From positions 1 through 64,000 of the forward strand of contig NZ_WOEY01000026.1 of NCBI RefSeq assembly GCF_013177695.1: a stretch of DNA of 64,000 nucleotides, read 5' to 3'. Below are positions 48,416 to 57,189 of the stretch, one piece after another. How positions within the stretch are numbered: position 1 is the stretch's first letter; every line of letters begins with the position of its first letter. The translations under genes were made by a program, and so were the position numbers. The notes under the pieces were generated by a model. That model saw only the letters and a program-made list of their open reading frames with translations, made no database searches and had not been told where the DNA came from. This DNA comes from Paraburkholderia solitsugae (lineage in GTDB: Bacteria; Pseudomonadota; Gammaproteobacteria; Burkholderiales; Burkholderiaceae).

Positions 48416-49603
48416 TCAGGTTGCTCCCTTTGCGAAACCCGCGCGCCCCGCCCCCTGCAGCACCGAATCGTTCTGCGGCGTATGAATCCGCGCACACAGC
48501 ACATCGCGATAGTGACGCTCGAGCGGATTGTCGCGGGTGAGGCCGGGATTGCCGCTCGCCTCGACCGCCAGTTGCACCGCTTCGATCGACTGATTCGTCA
48601 CCGTATATTTGACGAACGGCGCTTCGTCGAGCGTCACGCGTTCGGCGTGCGCGCTGGTATCGAGCAACACGCGATTGCTGAACAGCAGCGCGTCAATACG
48701 GCCGAGCGTCTGCTGAAACGCAGGCAGGCTCGCGAGCGGCGCGCCGAGATTGCCGGGCCTGCGCCCAGCGGCCCATTGCCCGAACCAGTCACGCGCCGCC
48801 CGCGCGACGCCGTCATACACCGCCGACAACAGCACACTCATCCACGCGAAGCCGAGTGCATCGAGCCCGGCACCCGGCTCGCCGGGCAGATGGACATCAA
48901 CGGCATGCGTGGCCGGCACGAACACGTTGTCGAACACAAGCTCATGACTGCCAGTGGCGCGCATGCCGAGATGATTCCACTCGCTGCCGACCCGCACGCC
49001 GGGCGTGTCCCGATGCACCAGCCACACGCCGACGCGCGGCGGCGTCTCGTCGCTGCGCGCCCACACCGCGAGCCAGGTGAGACCGGGGCTGCCGGTCGAG
49101 TACAGCTTGCTGCCGTCGATGATCCAGCCGTCCGCGCTGCGCTTCGCCATCGTCGATGGCAAACCGCCGCGCGCGGGCGTGCCCAACTCGGGTTCGACGC
49201 GCAGCGAGTTGATCAGCGCGCCATCGCGCACAGCTTCACGCGCCACCCGTTCACGCAGTTCGACAGGCCAATGCGGGTTGCCCTGCAAGCGATGATGAAA
49301 CAGGTATTGCATGACGAGCACCAGTGCCGTGGACGGCTCGCCGCGCGCCACCGCGCGCACCACTTTCAGGGCCTGTGGCAAGCTCGCGCCCACGCCGCCG
49401 AGCGAGGACGGCACCGTCAACGAAAGCAGATCGAATTCGTGCAGACGCGCCAGATTGGCGTGCGGAAACTCCGCTGTGTGGTCGTAGTGAGCCGCGCTTG
49501 CAGCGAACTCGCTCGTGAGCCGCGCGAGTAGTGCGTCGAACGCATCGCTGTCGAGCGGTGGATGACGGCGCGTCACCGCGCTGTCGGCAATCGGGGCGTT
49601 CAT
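48416..49603 (-). CDS. Acyl-CoA dehydrogenase-like flavoprotein (SfnC/DszC type)
   Basis: 395 residues with the acyl-CoA dehydrogenase fold: N-terminal helices with DLLSLTVPSSLGGVGASL, middle beta domain (GSKLYSTGSPGLTWLAVWARS), and C-terminal helical domain. The sequence lacks the usual catalytic Glu context, as in sulfur-oxidising monooxygenases such as DszC and the SfnC group, which use FMN. Directly after an SsuA-like binding protein (22-base gap), which supports a role in organosulfur use. Exact substrate unknown. Confidence 0.82.
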   Translation of the reverse strand: MNAPIADSAVTRRHPPLDSDAFDALLARLTSEFAASAAHYDHTAEFPHANLARLHEFDLLSLTVPSSLGGVGASLPQALKVVRAVARGEPSTALVLVMQYLFHHRLQGNPHWPVELRERVAREAVRDGALINSLRVEPELGTPARGGLPSTMAKRSADGWIIDGSKLYSTGSPGLTWLAVWARSDETPPRVGVWLVHRDTPGVRVGSEWNHLGMRATGSHELVFDNVFVPATHAVDVHLPGEPGAGLDALGFAWMSVLLSAVYDGVARAARDWFGQWAAGRRPGNLGAPLASLPAFQQTLGRIDALLFSNRVLLDTSAHAERVTLDEAPFVKYTVTNQSIEAVQLAVEASGNPGLTRDNPLERHYRDVLCARIHTPQNDSVLQGAGRAGFAKGAT

Positions 49604-49625
49604 GTGAGGGCTCCGGCAGGCCGCA

Positions 49626-50612
49626 TCACGGCAGAGGGAAGCTGCGATCGAAGCTCGTGCGCACGTCAAGATGCGCACGGATCACGTTGGCGGCTTCGTA
49701 GGTATCGGCGGTGCGCTGCTGTGCGGCGACGACGCTGTCGTCGATGGCCACTGGATGCACCTGGCCGCGTTGATAGACGGTTTTCAGCACATCGGTCGGC
49801 AGGCCCGTGACTTTTGACTGCATCGCCGCCACTTCGTCGGGATGCGAAAGCGCCCAACGCTGGCCGATCGCCACGCGTCGGAGGAAGTCGGCAAGTTGCA
49901 CGCGCTTGTCCGCGATCGCGCGTTCGGTCGCGACCTGATAGCTGAGTCCTTCGGACAGGCCGACGCCATTGGCGATGATGCGGTCGTGATCGCGCGCTTC
50001 GGCGAGCGCGGTGTACGGGTCCCACACCGACCATGCATCGACGCTGCCTGACGCTAGCGCCGCCTTCGCATCGGCGGGGGCAAGGAACACGAACGTGACA
50101 TCGGTAACCGGCACGCTGGCCTTCTTCAATGCGGCGAGCGCGAGATAGTGGCCGATCGAGCCGCGCGTCGTGGCGATGCGCTTGCCCTTCAGGCTCGCCG
50201 CATCTTTCAACGGCGATTGCGTGCCGACGACGATCGCCAGATCCAGCGGATTCGACCGGGTCGCCGCGACCGCTCGCACCCGGGCGCCGGCAGCGAGCGC
50301 AAACACCAGTGGAGCATCGCCCAGGCCGCCGACATCCACGGCGCCGGCATTCAGCGCTTCGCCAAGCGGTTGCGCGGCGGGAAAATTGAACCACTCGATC
50401 TTGTACGGCAGGTCTTTCAGTTGACCGGATGCCTCGAGAATGCCGCGTGTTTGCAAGGCCTGATCGCCGACTTTGAGCACGGGTAAATCCACCGCATAGG
50501 ACTGCGTCGCGCAAACCGTGCCGCACAGTGCGAGCATGACCACGCCGAGCGGCTTGAGCAACGCACGTTGCAACACGGATGAGGCGGAGAACAAAGAACT
50601 AGAAGTCGTCAT
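49626..50612 (-). CDS. SsuA-like sulfonate/organosulfur ABC binding protein
   Basis: 328 residues from the ATG at 50612, with a signal peptide ending near SYAVD. The mature protein has the NrtA/SsuA layout: LKVGDQALQTRGILEASGQL, YKIEWFNFPAAQPLGEALNAGAVDVGGLGDAP, GKRIATTRGSIGHYLALAAL and SVDAWSVWDPYTALAE. No ribosome binding site is clear; an upstream ATG at 50702 gives an unlikely long leader. Divergent from a CysB-like regulator. No permease or ATPase gene nearby. Confidence 0.88.
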   Translation of the reverse strand: MTTSSSLFSASSVLQRALLKPLGVVMLALCGTVCATQSYAVDLPVLKVGDQALQTRGILEASGQLKDLPYKIEWFNFPAAQPLGEALNAGAVDVGGLGDAPLVFALAAGARVRAVAATRSNPLDLAIVVGTQSPLKDAASLKGKRIATTRGSIGHYLALAALKKASVPVTDVTFVFLAPADAKAALASGSVDAWSVWDPYTALAEARDHDRIIANGVGLSEGLSYQVATERAIADKRVQLADFLRRVAIGQRWALSHPDEVAAMQSKVTGLPTDVLKTVYQRGQVHPVAIDDSVVAAQQRTADTYEAANVIRAHLDVRTSFDRSFPLP

Positions 50613-50683
50613 GGCGGCGATTACGTCGTGGCATCCAGGTGATTGGCTATCGACGATAAGGCACGCATCTGTATAAGACAAAC

Positions 50684-50755
50684 GCATTATTCTGCTAAGC
50701 AAATATGCGAATTTTCTTGAATGGCGCGGCGTGCGCGCACATCGATACAGGTATC
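50684..50755. promoter_or_regulatory. Putative regulator sites between divergent sulfur genes
   Basis: An imperfect AT-rich palindrome GCATTATT...AAATATGC spans 50684-50708 and a perfect GATAC-AG-GTATC lies at 50744-50755. Both are in the 197-base gap between the SsuA-like gene and the CysB-like regulator, where such regulators usually bind. Confidence 0.4.
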
Positions 50756-50809
50756 ATCGAACGCACGAATCTTGCGCCCCGTTGCGCACCCATCCAGTCA
50801 CCGCTCATC

Positions 50810-51721
50810 ATGAAGATCGACGAAATCGACGCATACGTCACCGTCATTCGCTGCCAATCGCTACAACAGGCAGCACTCTCTCTCGGCCTCACACAACCGG
50901 CCATCACGCGCCGCCTGCAGAATTTCGAAGAGGCGCTCGGCGTCGAACTGCTCGACCGCAATACGCGCCCGCTCAAAGCGACAGCAACGGGCCGCATCGT
51001 CTACGAACAATGCCGCGCGATCCAGCGCGAACTCGACGTGCTGCGCGAGATCGTCGCTACCGACACGCCGCCAGTCGGCACACTGCGCCTCGGCGTCGCG
51101 CAGACGATTGCCGATATCGCACTCACTGATGCGATGCGTGGTCTCAAGGCGGCCTACCCTGATCTGCAAGCGCGTGCGTCGACCGGCTGGGGCAGGCAGT
51201 TGCTACAGCGCGTCGAGCAGGGCGAACTCGACGCCGCCGCAGTCCTCCTGCCCAGCAACAAGACTTTCGACGAGGCGTTGTCGGCGCACTCGCTTGGCCG
51301 CATCAAACTGGTCGTTGTCGCGCAAAAGGGTATGTTAAAAAAGCGCGCGCATACGTTGGCGGAATGTCAGTCGATCGGGTGGGTGTTAAATCCGGATGGT
51401 TGCGGCTTTCGCGACGGCCTGCAACGCACGCTGACTGGCTTGGGGCTTGCGCTTAAGCTGAATCTCGAAACGCTCGGCACTGAACTGCAATTGCAGCTGG
51501 TTGCTGACGGTAACGGCCTTGGACTCGTGCCGTTGCCGCTGCTGCAAGCCAGCGCTCACGCGGACGCACTCGATATTGTCTCGATCAGCGACTTCAAGCC
51601 GCTCATCGATATCTGGCTCGTGCATCCGCGCGTGCTGGGCAAATTGCAACAGCCGGTCGAACGCTTCGGCGCGGCGATCGAGCGGCAATTCAAGGAAGCG
51701 CGTGCGCAGCACGCGGCTTGA
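50810..51721 (+). CDS. CysB-like LysR family regulator
   Basis: 303 residues: LysR winged HTH (MKIDEIDAYVTVIRCQSLQQAALSLGLTQPAITRRLQNFEEALGVELLDR) and effector domain. Position, divergent from the SsuA-like gene and convergent with the rhodanese gene, suggests control of both sulfur units, probably as a CysB/Cbl/SsuR-like activator under sulfate limitation. That is inference from context; the effector is not visible. Start at 50810 chosen by family; the frame is open further upstream. Confidence 0.88.
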   Translation: MKIDEIDAYVTVIRCQSLQQAALSLGLTQPAITRRLQNFEEALGVELLDRNTRPLKATATGRIVYEQCRAIQRELDVLREIVATDTPPVGTLRLGVAQTIADIALTDAMRGLKAAYPDLQARASTGWGRQLLQRVEQGELDAAAVLLPSNKTFDEALSAHSLGRIKLVVVAQKGMLKKRAHTLAECQSIGWVLNPDGCGFRDGLQRTLTGLGLALKLNLETLGTELQLQLVADGNGLGLVPLPLLQASAHADALDIVSISDFKPLIDIWLVHPRVLGKLQQPVERFGAAIERQFKEARAQHAA

Positions 51722-51788
51722 GCCGCGCGCTGACTTTGTTTGCTTCGGCTGATTCGTCTGCTTCGTCTGCTTCGCTCAAGCTAGCAGC

Positions 51789-53390
51789 TCAGATCACGCG
51801 AAAACCGTGCGTACCATCGCGCCCAAGTTGAGCAACGAGCCCGTACTCCCATTCCAGGTACGCGTTCATCGCTTCGTGCGCGTTATCGGTTCCTTCATAC
51901 GGGCGACGATAACGATCGATGCGCGGCGAGGCCAGATGCGTCTCGCCACTCTCGACAGTCAGGCCCGTCTCAATCCACGCGCTCGTGCCGCCGCTTAGCA
52001 CCTGTACCGGCTTCCCCGTCAACGCCGCCAGTTCAGGCGCGGCGAAGCGCGCAAGAAGACTGCTGCCGCAGATCACCACATAGCGTTGCGCATCCGGCAG
52101 CTTGCACAACGCTTCATCGAGTTGCCCGCGAATCGCGAACCACGCGCCCGGAATATGGCGCTTCACATAGTTCGCGCTGGTCGTGAAGTCCACCACGACG
52201 GTACCGGGCGATTGCAGGAGCGCAACCAGTCCGGCCGGCGTGATCTCATCGACAGCAGGCGGCGAGGGTGCATAGCGTGCGGCGGGCGCTGCGCCCTTTT
52301 CGCTGAAGTCCGCGTTGCCCAGGCCGTCCACCACATACACGTCGACGTTCATCTGCGCGAGCCACGACGCGGTCATGCTCGCGCGCACGCCATCGTTGTC
52401 GGCGAGGATCACGCGCGCGCCGCGCACCGGCGCGAACATGTCGGTCTCCTGCACAAGCTGACCACCCGGCGCATTGCGAAAACCGGGCACGTGCCCCGCT
52501 TCGTATTCTTCCGGTGTGCGCACGTCGAAACGATAGACGGTGCGTACCGATTCGTCGGCCCAGCGGCGCGCTTCGTCGCGCGACGTGCGGCCCACCTTGG
52601 CGCGATCCGCCACCCCGCGCGCGGAATCAGCGGCGGCGAGGCGCACTGTGTCATCGACAACCGGATCGAAACGGCGCGAGCTGCCGTGCGCGAGCGCCTG
52701 ACCGGCAAGCGTCCAGCCAATGGTGCCATTGCGCAGCGCCGCAACCGGATTCGGCACGCCCGCATTGATCAGCGACTGCGCACCGATGATGCTGCGCGTG
52801 CGCCCCGCGCAATTGACGATGATCCGCGTCGACGGGTTCGGCGCAAGCTGCCGTGCGCGCAGCACCAGTTCCGCGCCAGGCACGCTAATGCTGCCGGGAA
52901 TATTCATGGTCCGATATTCGTCGAAACGGCGTGCGTCGAGCACCACCACATCGGCTTCGTGATCGAGCAGCGCCAGCACCTGCGGCGCTCCGAGGGACGG
53001 CGTATGGCGCACGCTTTCGACCAGTTCGCCGAATGCCTTGCTCGGCACGTTGACGTCCTGGAACAATTCACCGCCTGCCTCACGCCAGCCTTGCAGGCCA
53101 CCCTCGAGCAGCGCGACATCGGTATAGCCCAGCTCGCTCAGACGGCGCGCGGCGCGTTCAGCAAGCCCTTCGCCGTCGTCGAACACGACGACCGGCACAT
53201 TGCGGCGCGGCAGCCGCACGGGCGCTTCCAGTTCGAGACGCGACAGCGACAGATTGGCCGCGAACAGCGGATGACTGCGCGCGTGCGGATCCTCTTCGCG
53301 CACGTCGACGAGCGCGATTTCCTCGCGCTCGAGCAGTGCACTGCGCACATCCTTGAATGATCGGATACGGAACTCTTTAGCGAAACTCAT
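51789..53390 (-). CDS. Four-domain rhodanese-like sulfurtransferase
   Basis: 533 residues with four rhodanese modules of about 110-130 residues. Module 2 has the persulfide loop NCAGRTRS with Cys194; module 4 has CGSSLLA with Cys441. Module 1 (FDDGEG) and module 3 (ADNDGVRA) have aspartate where the cysteine should be, so active and inactive units alternate. Each keeps the DxR-x-EY or similar entry motif. ATGA overlap with the thiol dioxygenase gene means tight coupling: it probably handles sulfur released by, or feeding, that enzyme. Confidence 0.9.
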   Translation of the reverse strand: MSFAKEFRIRSFKDVRSALLEREEIALVDVREEDPHARSHPLFAANLSLSRLELEAPVRLPRRNVPVVVFDDGEGLAERAARRLSELGYTDVALLEGGLQGWREAGGELFQDVNVPSKAFGELVESVRHTPSLGAPQVLALLDHEADVVVLDARRFDEYRTMNIPGSISVPGAELVLRARQLAPNPSTRIIVNCAGRTRSIIGAQSLINAGVPNPVAALRNGTIGWTLAGQALAHGSSRRFDPVVDDTVRLAAADSARGVADRAKVGRTSRDEARRWADESVRTVYRFDVRTPEEYEAGHVPGFRNAPGGQLVQETDMFAPVRGARVILADNDGVRASMTASWLAQMNVDVYVVDGLGNADFSEKGAAPAARYAPSPPAVDEITPAGLVALLQSPGTVVVDFTTSANYVKRHIPGAWFAIRGQLDEALCKLPDAQRYVVICGSSLLARFAAPELAALTGKPVQVLSGGTSAWIETGLTVESGETHLASPRIDRYRRPYEGTDNAHEAMNAYLEWEYGLVAQLGRDGTHGFRVI

Positions 53391-53995
53391 GAGATCGGGG
53401 ACTCCTTCGAAACATTCCAGATATTCGGCAACACGTCGTTCGAGTAACCGGAGATAAAGGTTTTGCGGCCGCCTTCGGCCGGATAGACAGAACGCGTTAC
53501 CGCGCCGATATTTCCACCGTACACGTGAATGCTGATCGACGCACGATCACGAAAAGCATTACTCACGCGATGGATATCGCCGATGCGCGGCGACACGGCA
53601 TCCACTGCACCGGCATCGAGGCGCTTTGCGGCGCCCTCCTCCTCCAGCGCGCCGTCTCGCGTGATGCGATAGCCCCGAGCAATTTCCGCACCACGCAACA
53701 CGCCGATCAAACCCCATACGGTGTGATCGTGCACCGGCGTCGACTGGCCCGGTCCCCATACAAAACTGACGATTGAAAAACGCTGCCGCGAATCGGCGTG
53801 CAACAGGAATTGCTGATAGCGCTCGGGGTCGGGCTGCGCAAAGGCGTCGGGCAACCAGTCGTCGTGAGCGATCAGCTCGCGCAGCGCGGCACCACCCGCT
53901 TCGAGCAGCGGTGCTTCAGGCACATGCTCGTCGACGAGCGCCGCAATCCGGCCAACGAACGCGCGCAGCCGGTCCGGTCTCAAAGCTTGAGTCAT
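53387..53995 (-). CDS. Thiol dioxygenase, 3-mercaptopropionate dioxygenase-like
   Basis: 202-residue cupin of the cysteine dioxygenase family. Iron ligands H89, H91 (PVHDHTVWG) and H142 (GDIHRVSN). The outer-sphere Ser155-His157-Tyr159 set and Arg168 are present at positions matching bacterial 3-mercaptopropionate dioxygenase as I recall it, and YQQFLLH has Gln where mammalian cysteine dioxygenase has Arg. Oxidises a small thiol carboxylate to its sulfinate with O2. Fourth gene of the minus-strand unit, coupled to the rhodanese gene. Confidence 0.88.
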   Translation of the reverse strand: MTQALRPDRLRAFVGRIAALVDEHVPEAPLLEAGGAALRELIAHDDWLPDAFAQPDPERYQQFLLHADSRQRFSIVSFVWGPGQSTPVHDHTVWGLIGVLRGAEIARGYRITRDGALEEEGAAKRLDAGAVDAVSPRIGDIHRVSNAFRDRASISIHVYGGNIGAVTRSVYPAEGGRKTFISGYSNDVLPNIWNVSKESPIS

Positions 53996-54028
53996 CGAAT
54001 GCTCAGAATGTGGGTTGGATGGAATCAG

Positions 54029-55078
54029 TCACGCACCGTGGGCGAGCGCGGCGTTGAAGGTGTCGGTCCACAATGGTGCGACGTCGACGTGCCGGTCGAT
54101 GACCGCTGCACGCGCGAACGTATCGGCAACCTGCTGCTCGCTCGCGATGTCCGCCGCCGTGATGCCGGTGACGCGGCGCGCCTGGCTCTGGTTGCGATAC
54201 AACGAGCGGATTGCCTCCTCGGGCACGCGCAATTCCGCGGACAACACCTTCGCGTAGACATCCTGATGCTGGCCGAACCACGTGCAGGCGCGTTGCAGCC
54301 GCACCAGCAGATCCGCCGACGCAGCGCGCCGTTGCGGGTCGGCGAGCACCGACGGATGGCCGTAGTACAGGTAATTGCCGGACAGATAGCCGTTGGCGTT
54401 TTTCAGCACGCGCGCACCCGCCTGCGAGATCGCGAGCGGCACGTTGTAGCCGTAGATCGCCCAGGCATCGAGCGAACCGGCGTTGAACGCGGCGAAGCCG
54501 TCGCGCGGCGCGAGCGAGGTGGCCTGAATATCGTTGAACGATAGCCCCGCCTCTTCGAGCATGCGCAGCAGGTAGTAGTGCGTCGTGGTGGCGCGCAGAT
54601 AGCCGACGCGTTTGCCCTTCAGATCGGCGATCGAGCGGATCGTCGAGCCATTCGGTACCAGCACGACCTGATTGTTGACGTCGTCTTTGTAGACGGCAAT
54701 CACGCGCACCTGAGCATTCTGCAGGCGCGCGAAGATCGGTGGAATCTCGCTGCCCGAGGCGATATCGAGCGAGCCGCCGTTCATCGCCTCGACCATCGCG
54801 TTGCCCGACTGGAACTCGGACCAGTCGATCGTGTACGGCGTATCCGCGAGTCCTGCAGTTTTCAGGAGCGTGGCGTCGCCGCCCTTGTAGGTCGCGACGC
54901 GCAAACGGACTTTGCTGAGATCGACATGCGGATCGGTTTTCTCGCTCGCTGCCGGGGTGGCTGCAACGGCTGTCGAAATCAGGAGTGTGCCTGTTACGCC
55001 GAGCAACGCGGCTGCCGGCAGCGCGGACATGAGCCGGCGGCGCCGGGGCGAAGCCGGCGAATCGAAACGTTGGGTCAT
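54029..55078 (-). CDS. SsuA-like organosulfur ABC binding protein (second copy)
   Basis: 349 residues. Arg-rich start SPRRRRLMSALPAAALLG may be a Tat or Sec signal. The mature protein has VRLRVATYKGGDATLLKTAGL, FQSGNAMVEAMNGGSLDIASGSEIPP, GKRVGYLRATTTHYYLLRML and SLDAWAIYGYNVPLA, the same family as the protein at 49626 but only distantly alike. Between the class II aldolase and the thiol dioxygenase genes. No membrane component is encoded with it. Confidence 0.87.
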   Translation of the reverse strand: MTQRFDSPASPRRRRLMSALPAAALLGVTGTLLISTAVAATPAASEKTDPHVDLSKVRLRVATYKGGDATLLKTAGLADTPYTIDWSEFQSGNAMVEAMNGGSLDIASGSEIPPIFARLQNAQVRVIAVYKDDVNNQVVLVPNGSTIRSIADLKGKRVGYLRATTTHYYLLRMLEEAGLSFNDIQATSLAPRDGFAAFNAGSLDAWAIYGYNVPLAISQAGARVLKNANGYLSGNYLYYGHPSVLADPQRRAASADLLVRLQRACTWFGQHQDVYAKVLSAELRVPEEAIRSLYRNQSQARRVTGITAADIASEQQVADTFARAAVIDRHVDVAPLWTDTFNAALAHGA

Positions 55079-55090
55079 CTTATGGGACGC

Positions 55091-56098
55091 TCAGGTAAGA
55101 ACGTCAGGCTCGGCTTCGACCAGCCCTTCCAGCAGGCTTTGGAACGCAAACAGCGCGCCGCCGGGACGGCCGACCTGCTCGTGTGTGAGCGCGGCGACGT
55201 CGTGCGGAATGGCTTGTGGCGTGCCGGCGGCTTCGGCAAGCAATTGCGCATGGCAGGCGTTATCGAGCGCGATATACCACCACGCCGCCGCCTCGACGCT
55301 CGGACCCGCCGTGAGGATGCCGTGATTCTTCAGGATCACCGCCTTTCGTTCGCCCAGCGCCGCGGCGATGCGCGCGCCTTCGTCCGTATCGAGCACGACG
55401 CCGCGGAAGTCGTCGAACAACGCGTGGTCCTGATAGAACGCGCACGAGTCCTGCGTCAGCGGATCGAGCGTGCGGCCGAGCGTCGACCAGGCTTTGCCGT
55501 AGAGCGAATGCGTGTGCGCGGCGGCGACCACATCGGGGCGCGCCTCGTGAATTGCCGCGTGAATCGCGAAGGCCGCCTGATTCACCGGTCCCTCGCCGAC
55601 CACAATGTCCCCATGCGCATTTACGAGCAGCAGATCGGACACGCGAATGCGGCTGAAATGCTTGCCGAACGGATTGACCCAGAAGTGATCGGGCCACTCC
55701 GGATCGCGCGCGGTGATATGCCCGGCGAGACCCTGATCGAAACCATAGCGCGCGAACAGACGAAATGCCACGGCGAGCCGTTCCTGCCGATAACGCCGTT
55801 CAGCCGCGATGCTTTCACGTGGCGGGACGTCGTCGAACCAGAATTTACGGAGTGGCGCATGACGCTGGAGCGGCGACGCATCTGGGGTGTTTGGCAGCGT
55901 GGGGGCGCTTTGCGGCGTCGGGGTATTTTGCAGCGCAGCGGTACTTTGCGGCGTGGCGGTACTTTGCAACGCAGCGGTACTTTGCAACGCAGCGGTACTT
56001 TGCAACGCAGCGGTACTTTGCAACGCGGCGGTACTTTGCAACGGGTGAGCACTTTGCGGCGTCGGGGCGTCTTGCAACGCGGCGGACAGATCGGTCAT
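55091..56098 (-). CDS. Class II aldolase/adducin family protein with N-terminal repeat
   Basis: 335 residues. Residues 80-330 form a class II aldolase domain: GLAGHITARDP, HTHS (metal ligands H195, H197) and KNHGILTAG (H259). Family members split sugar phosphates or dehydrate methylthioribulose phosphate; no substrate is clear. Residues 7-72 are eleven hexapeptides close to ALQSTA, absent from the family and encoded by an 18-bp array. Twelve and eleven bases separate it from its neighbours in the sulfur operon. The tail probably is disordered. Confidence 0.87.
   Translation of the reverse strand: MTDLSAALQDAPTPQSAHPLQSTAALQSTAALQSTAALQSTAALQSTATPQSTAALQNTPTPQSAPTLPNTPDASPLQRHAPLRKFWFDDVPPRESIAAERRYRQERLAVAFRLFARYGFDQGLAGHITARDPEWPDHFWVNPFGKHFSRIRVSDLLLVNAHGDIVVGEGPVNQAAFAIHAAIHEARPDVVAAAHTHSLYGKAWSTLGRTLDPLTQDSCAFYQDHALFDDFRGVVLDTDEGARIAAALGERKAVILKNHGILTAGPSVEAAAWWYIALDNACHAQLLAEAAGTPQAIPHDVAALTHEQVGRPGGALFAFQSLLEGLVEAEPDVLT
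55883..56080 (-). repeat. 18-bp coding tandem repeat, eleven units
   Basis: Eleven 18-base units encode hexapeptides: five or six are nearly identical (consensus on the plus strand GCAGCGGTACTTTGCAAC), the flanking ones diverged (TPQSAH, ALQNTP, TLPNTP). Identical central and worn outer units fit expansion from the middle. Frame is kept. Confidence 0.9.
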
Positions 56099-56109
56099 CG
56101 CGGCTCCGT

Positions 56110-57189
56110 TCAGGCGGCCACGCGCTCGACGCGCGCGATCCGTTCGCGGGTGGCCGGAATCAGTTCACGGCCGTAGTCGATGGCGTCTTCGAGCGGATCG
56201 AAGCCACGCACGAGGAAGGTCGAGACGCCGAGCGCGTAATACTCCGCGAGCGTTTCGGCGACCTGTTCCGGCGTGCCGACCAACGCGGTCGAATTCGAGC
56301 GCCCGCCGATTTCCTTGGCGACCCCGGTCCACAGTCTTTCGTCGACGCGGTCCGATTCACCGGATGCCGCGAGCAACCGCCGCGCGCCTTCGCTTTGCGC
56401 CGGACCGCCGACGCCGAGCCCTTGCGCCGCGCGCAGCCGCCGTGTTTCTTCGAGGATGTATTCCGCGCGTTCCCAGGCGGCCGCTTCGGTCGCCGCAAGA
56501 ATGGGCCGGAACGACACCGAGAAGCGCACGGTGCGGCCGTGTTTTGCGGCTTCGGCTCGCACACGGGTGACCTGTTCGCGCACTTGCGCCTTCGATTCGC
56601 CCCATAGCGCGTAGACATCTGCATGACATCCGGCGATTTCGAGCGCGGGCGCCGACGCGCCGCCGAAGTACACGGGGATATGGGGTTGCTGCACCGGCTT
56701 CACTTCAGAGAAGCCTTGTTCGAAGCGGTAGTACTGACCGTGGTGATCGAAGGGTTTCGCTTCGGTCCAGATGCGGCGCAGGATGTGCAGGTATTCGTCG
56801 GTGCGGGCATAGCGCTCGTCATGCGAGAGGTAATCGCCGTCGCGGCGTTGTTCGGCGTTGTCGCCACCCGAGATGATGTGAACGGCGAGACGTCCGCCGG
56901 AATAGTGATCGAGTGTTGCCAACTGGCGCGCGGCGAGCGTGGGGGCGACAAAGCCCGGACGATGGGCGAGCATGAAGTGCACTTTGCTCGTGACGCTGGC
57001 CGCGTGGGCGACGGTGAGGAGCGCGTCGGGGCTCGTCGAATGATGCGGTACGAGGATGCGGTCGAAGCCGGCGGCTTCGTGTGCGCGGGCGAATTGCTCG
57101 ACGTAGTCGATGTCGATGATGGCACCTTGCGGTGCGTGGGTTTCAGACACCTTGCGGGTCTGGATCATGCCGATGAATTCGATGGACAC
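56110..57189 (-). CDS. LLM-class FMN-dependent monooxygenase (SsuD-like)
   Basis: 359-residue TIM-barrel flavoprotein of the luciferase-like family, alkanesulfonate monooxygenase branch. HEAAGFDRILVPHHSTSPDALL, HRPGFVAPTLAARQLATLDHYSGGRL, SGGDNAEQRRDGDYLSHDERYARTDEYL and VYFGGAS match SsuD. It uses FMNH2 from a separate reductase (not seen here) to cleave a C-S bond and free sulfite. GTG start with GGAGA eight bases upstream. First gene of the five-gene sulfur operon. Confidence 0.9.
   Translation of the reverse strand: MSIEFIGMIQTRKVSETHAPQGAIIDIDYVEQFARAHEAAGFDRILVPHHSTSPDALLTVAHAASVTSKVHFMLAHRPGFVAPTLAARQLATLDHYSGGRLAVHIISGGDNAEQRRDGDYLSHDERYARTDEYLHILRRIWTEAKPFDHHGQYYRFEQGFSEVKPVQQPHIPVYFGGASAPALEIAGCHADVYALWGESKAQVREQVTRVRAEAAKHGRTVRFSVSFRPILAATEAAAWERAEYILEETRRLRAAQGLGVGGPAQSEGARRLLAASGESDRVDERLWTGVAKEIGGRSNSTALVGTPEQVAETLAEYYALGVSTFLVRGFDPLEDAIDYGRELIPATRERIARVERVAA

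Noticed and set aside
55883-56080. Possible CRISPR array
   Set aside because: Units are 18 bp, contiguous and without spacers, and encode a regular hexapeptide in frame.
54578-56176. Open frame of 532 codons on the plus strand
   Set aside because: Runs antisense through two well-supported genes and the coding repeat; composition is basic and without motifs.
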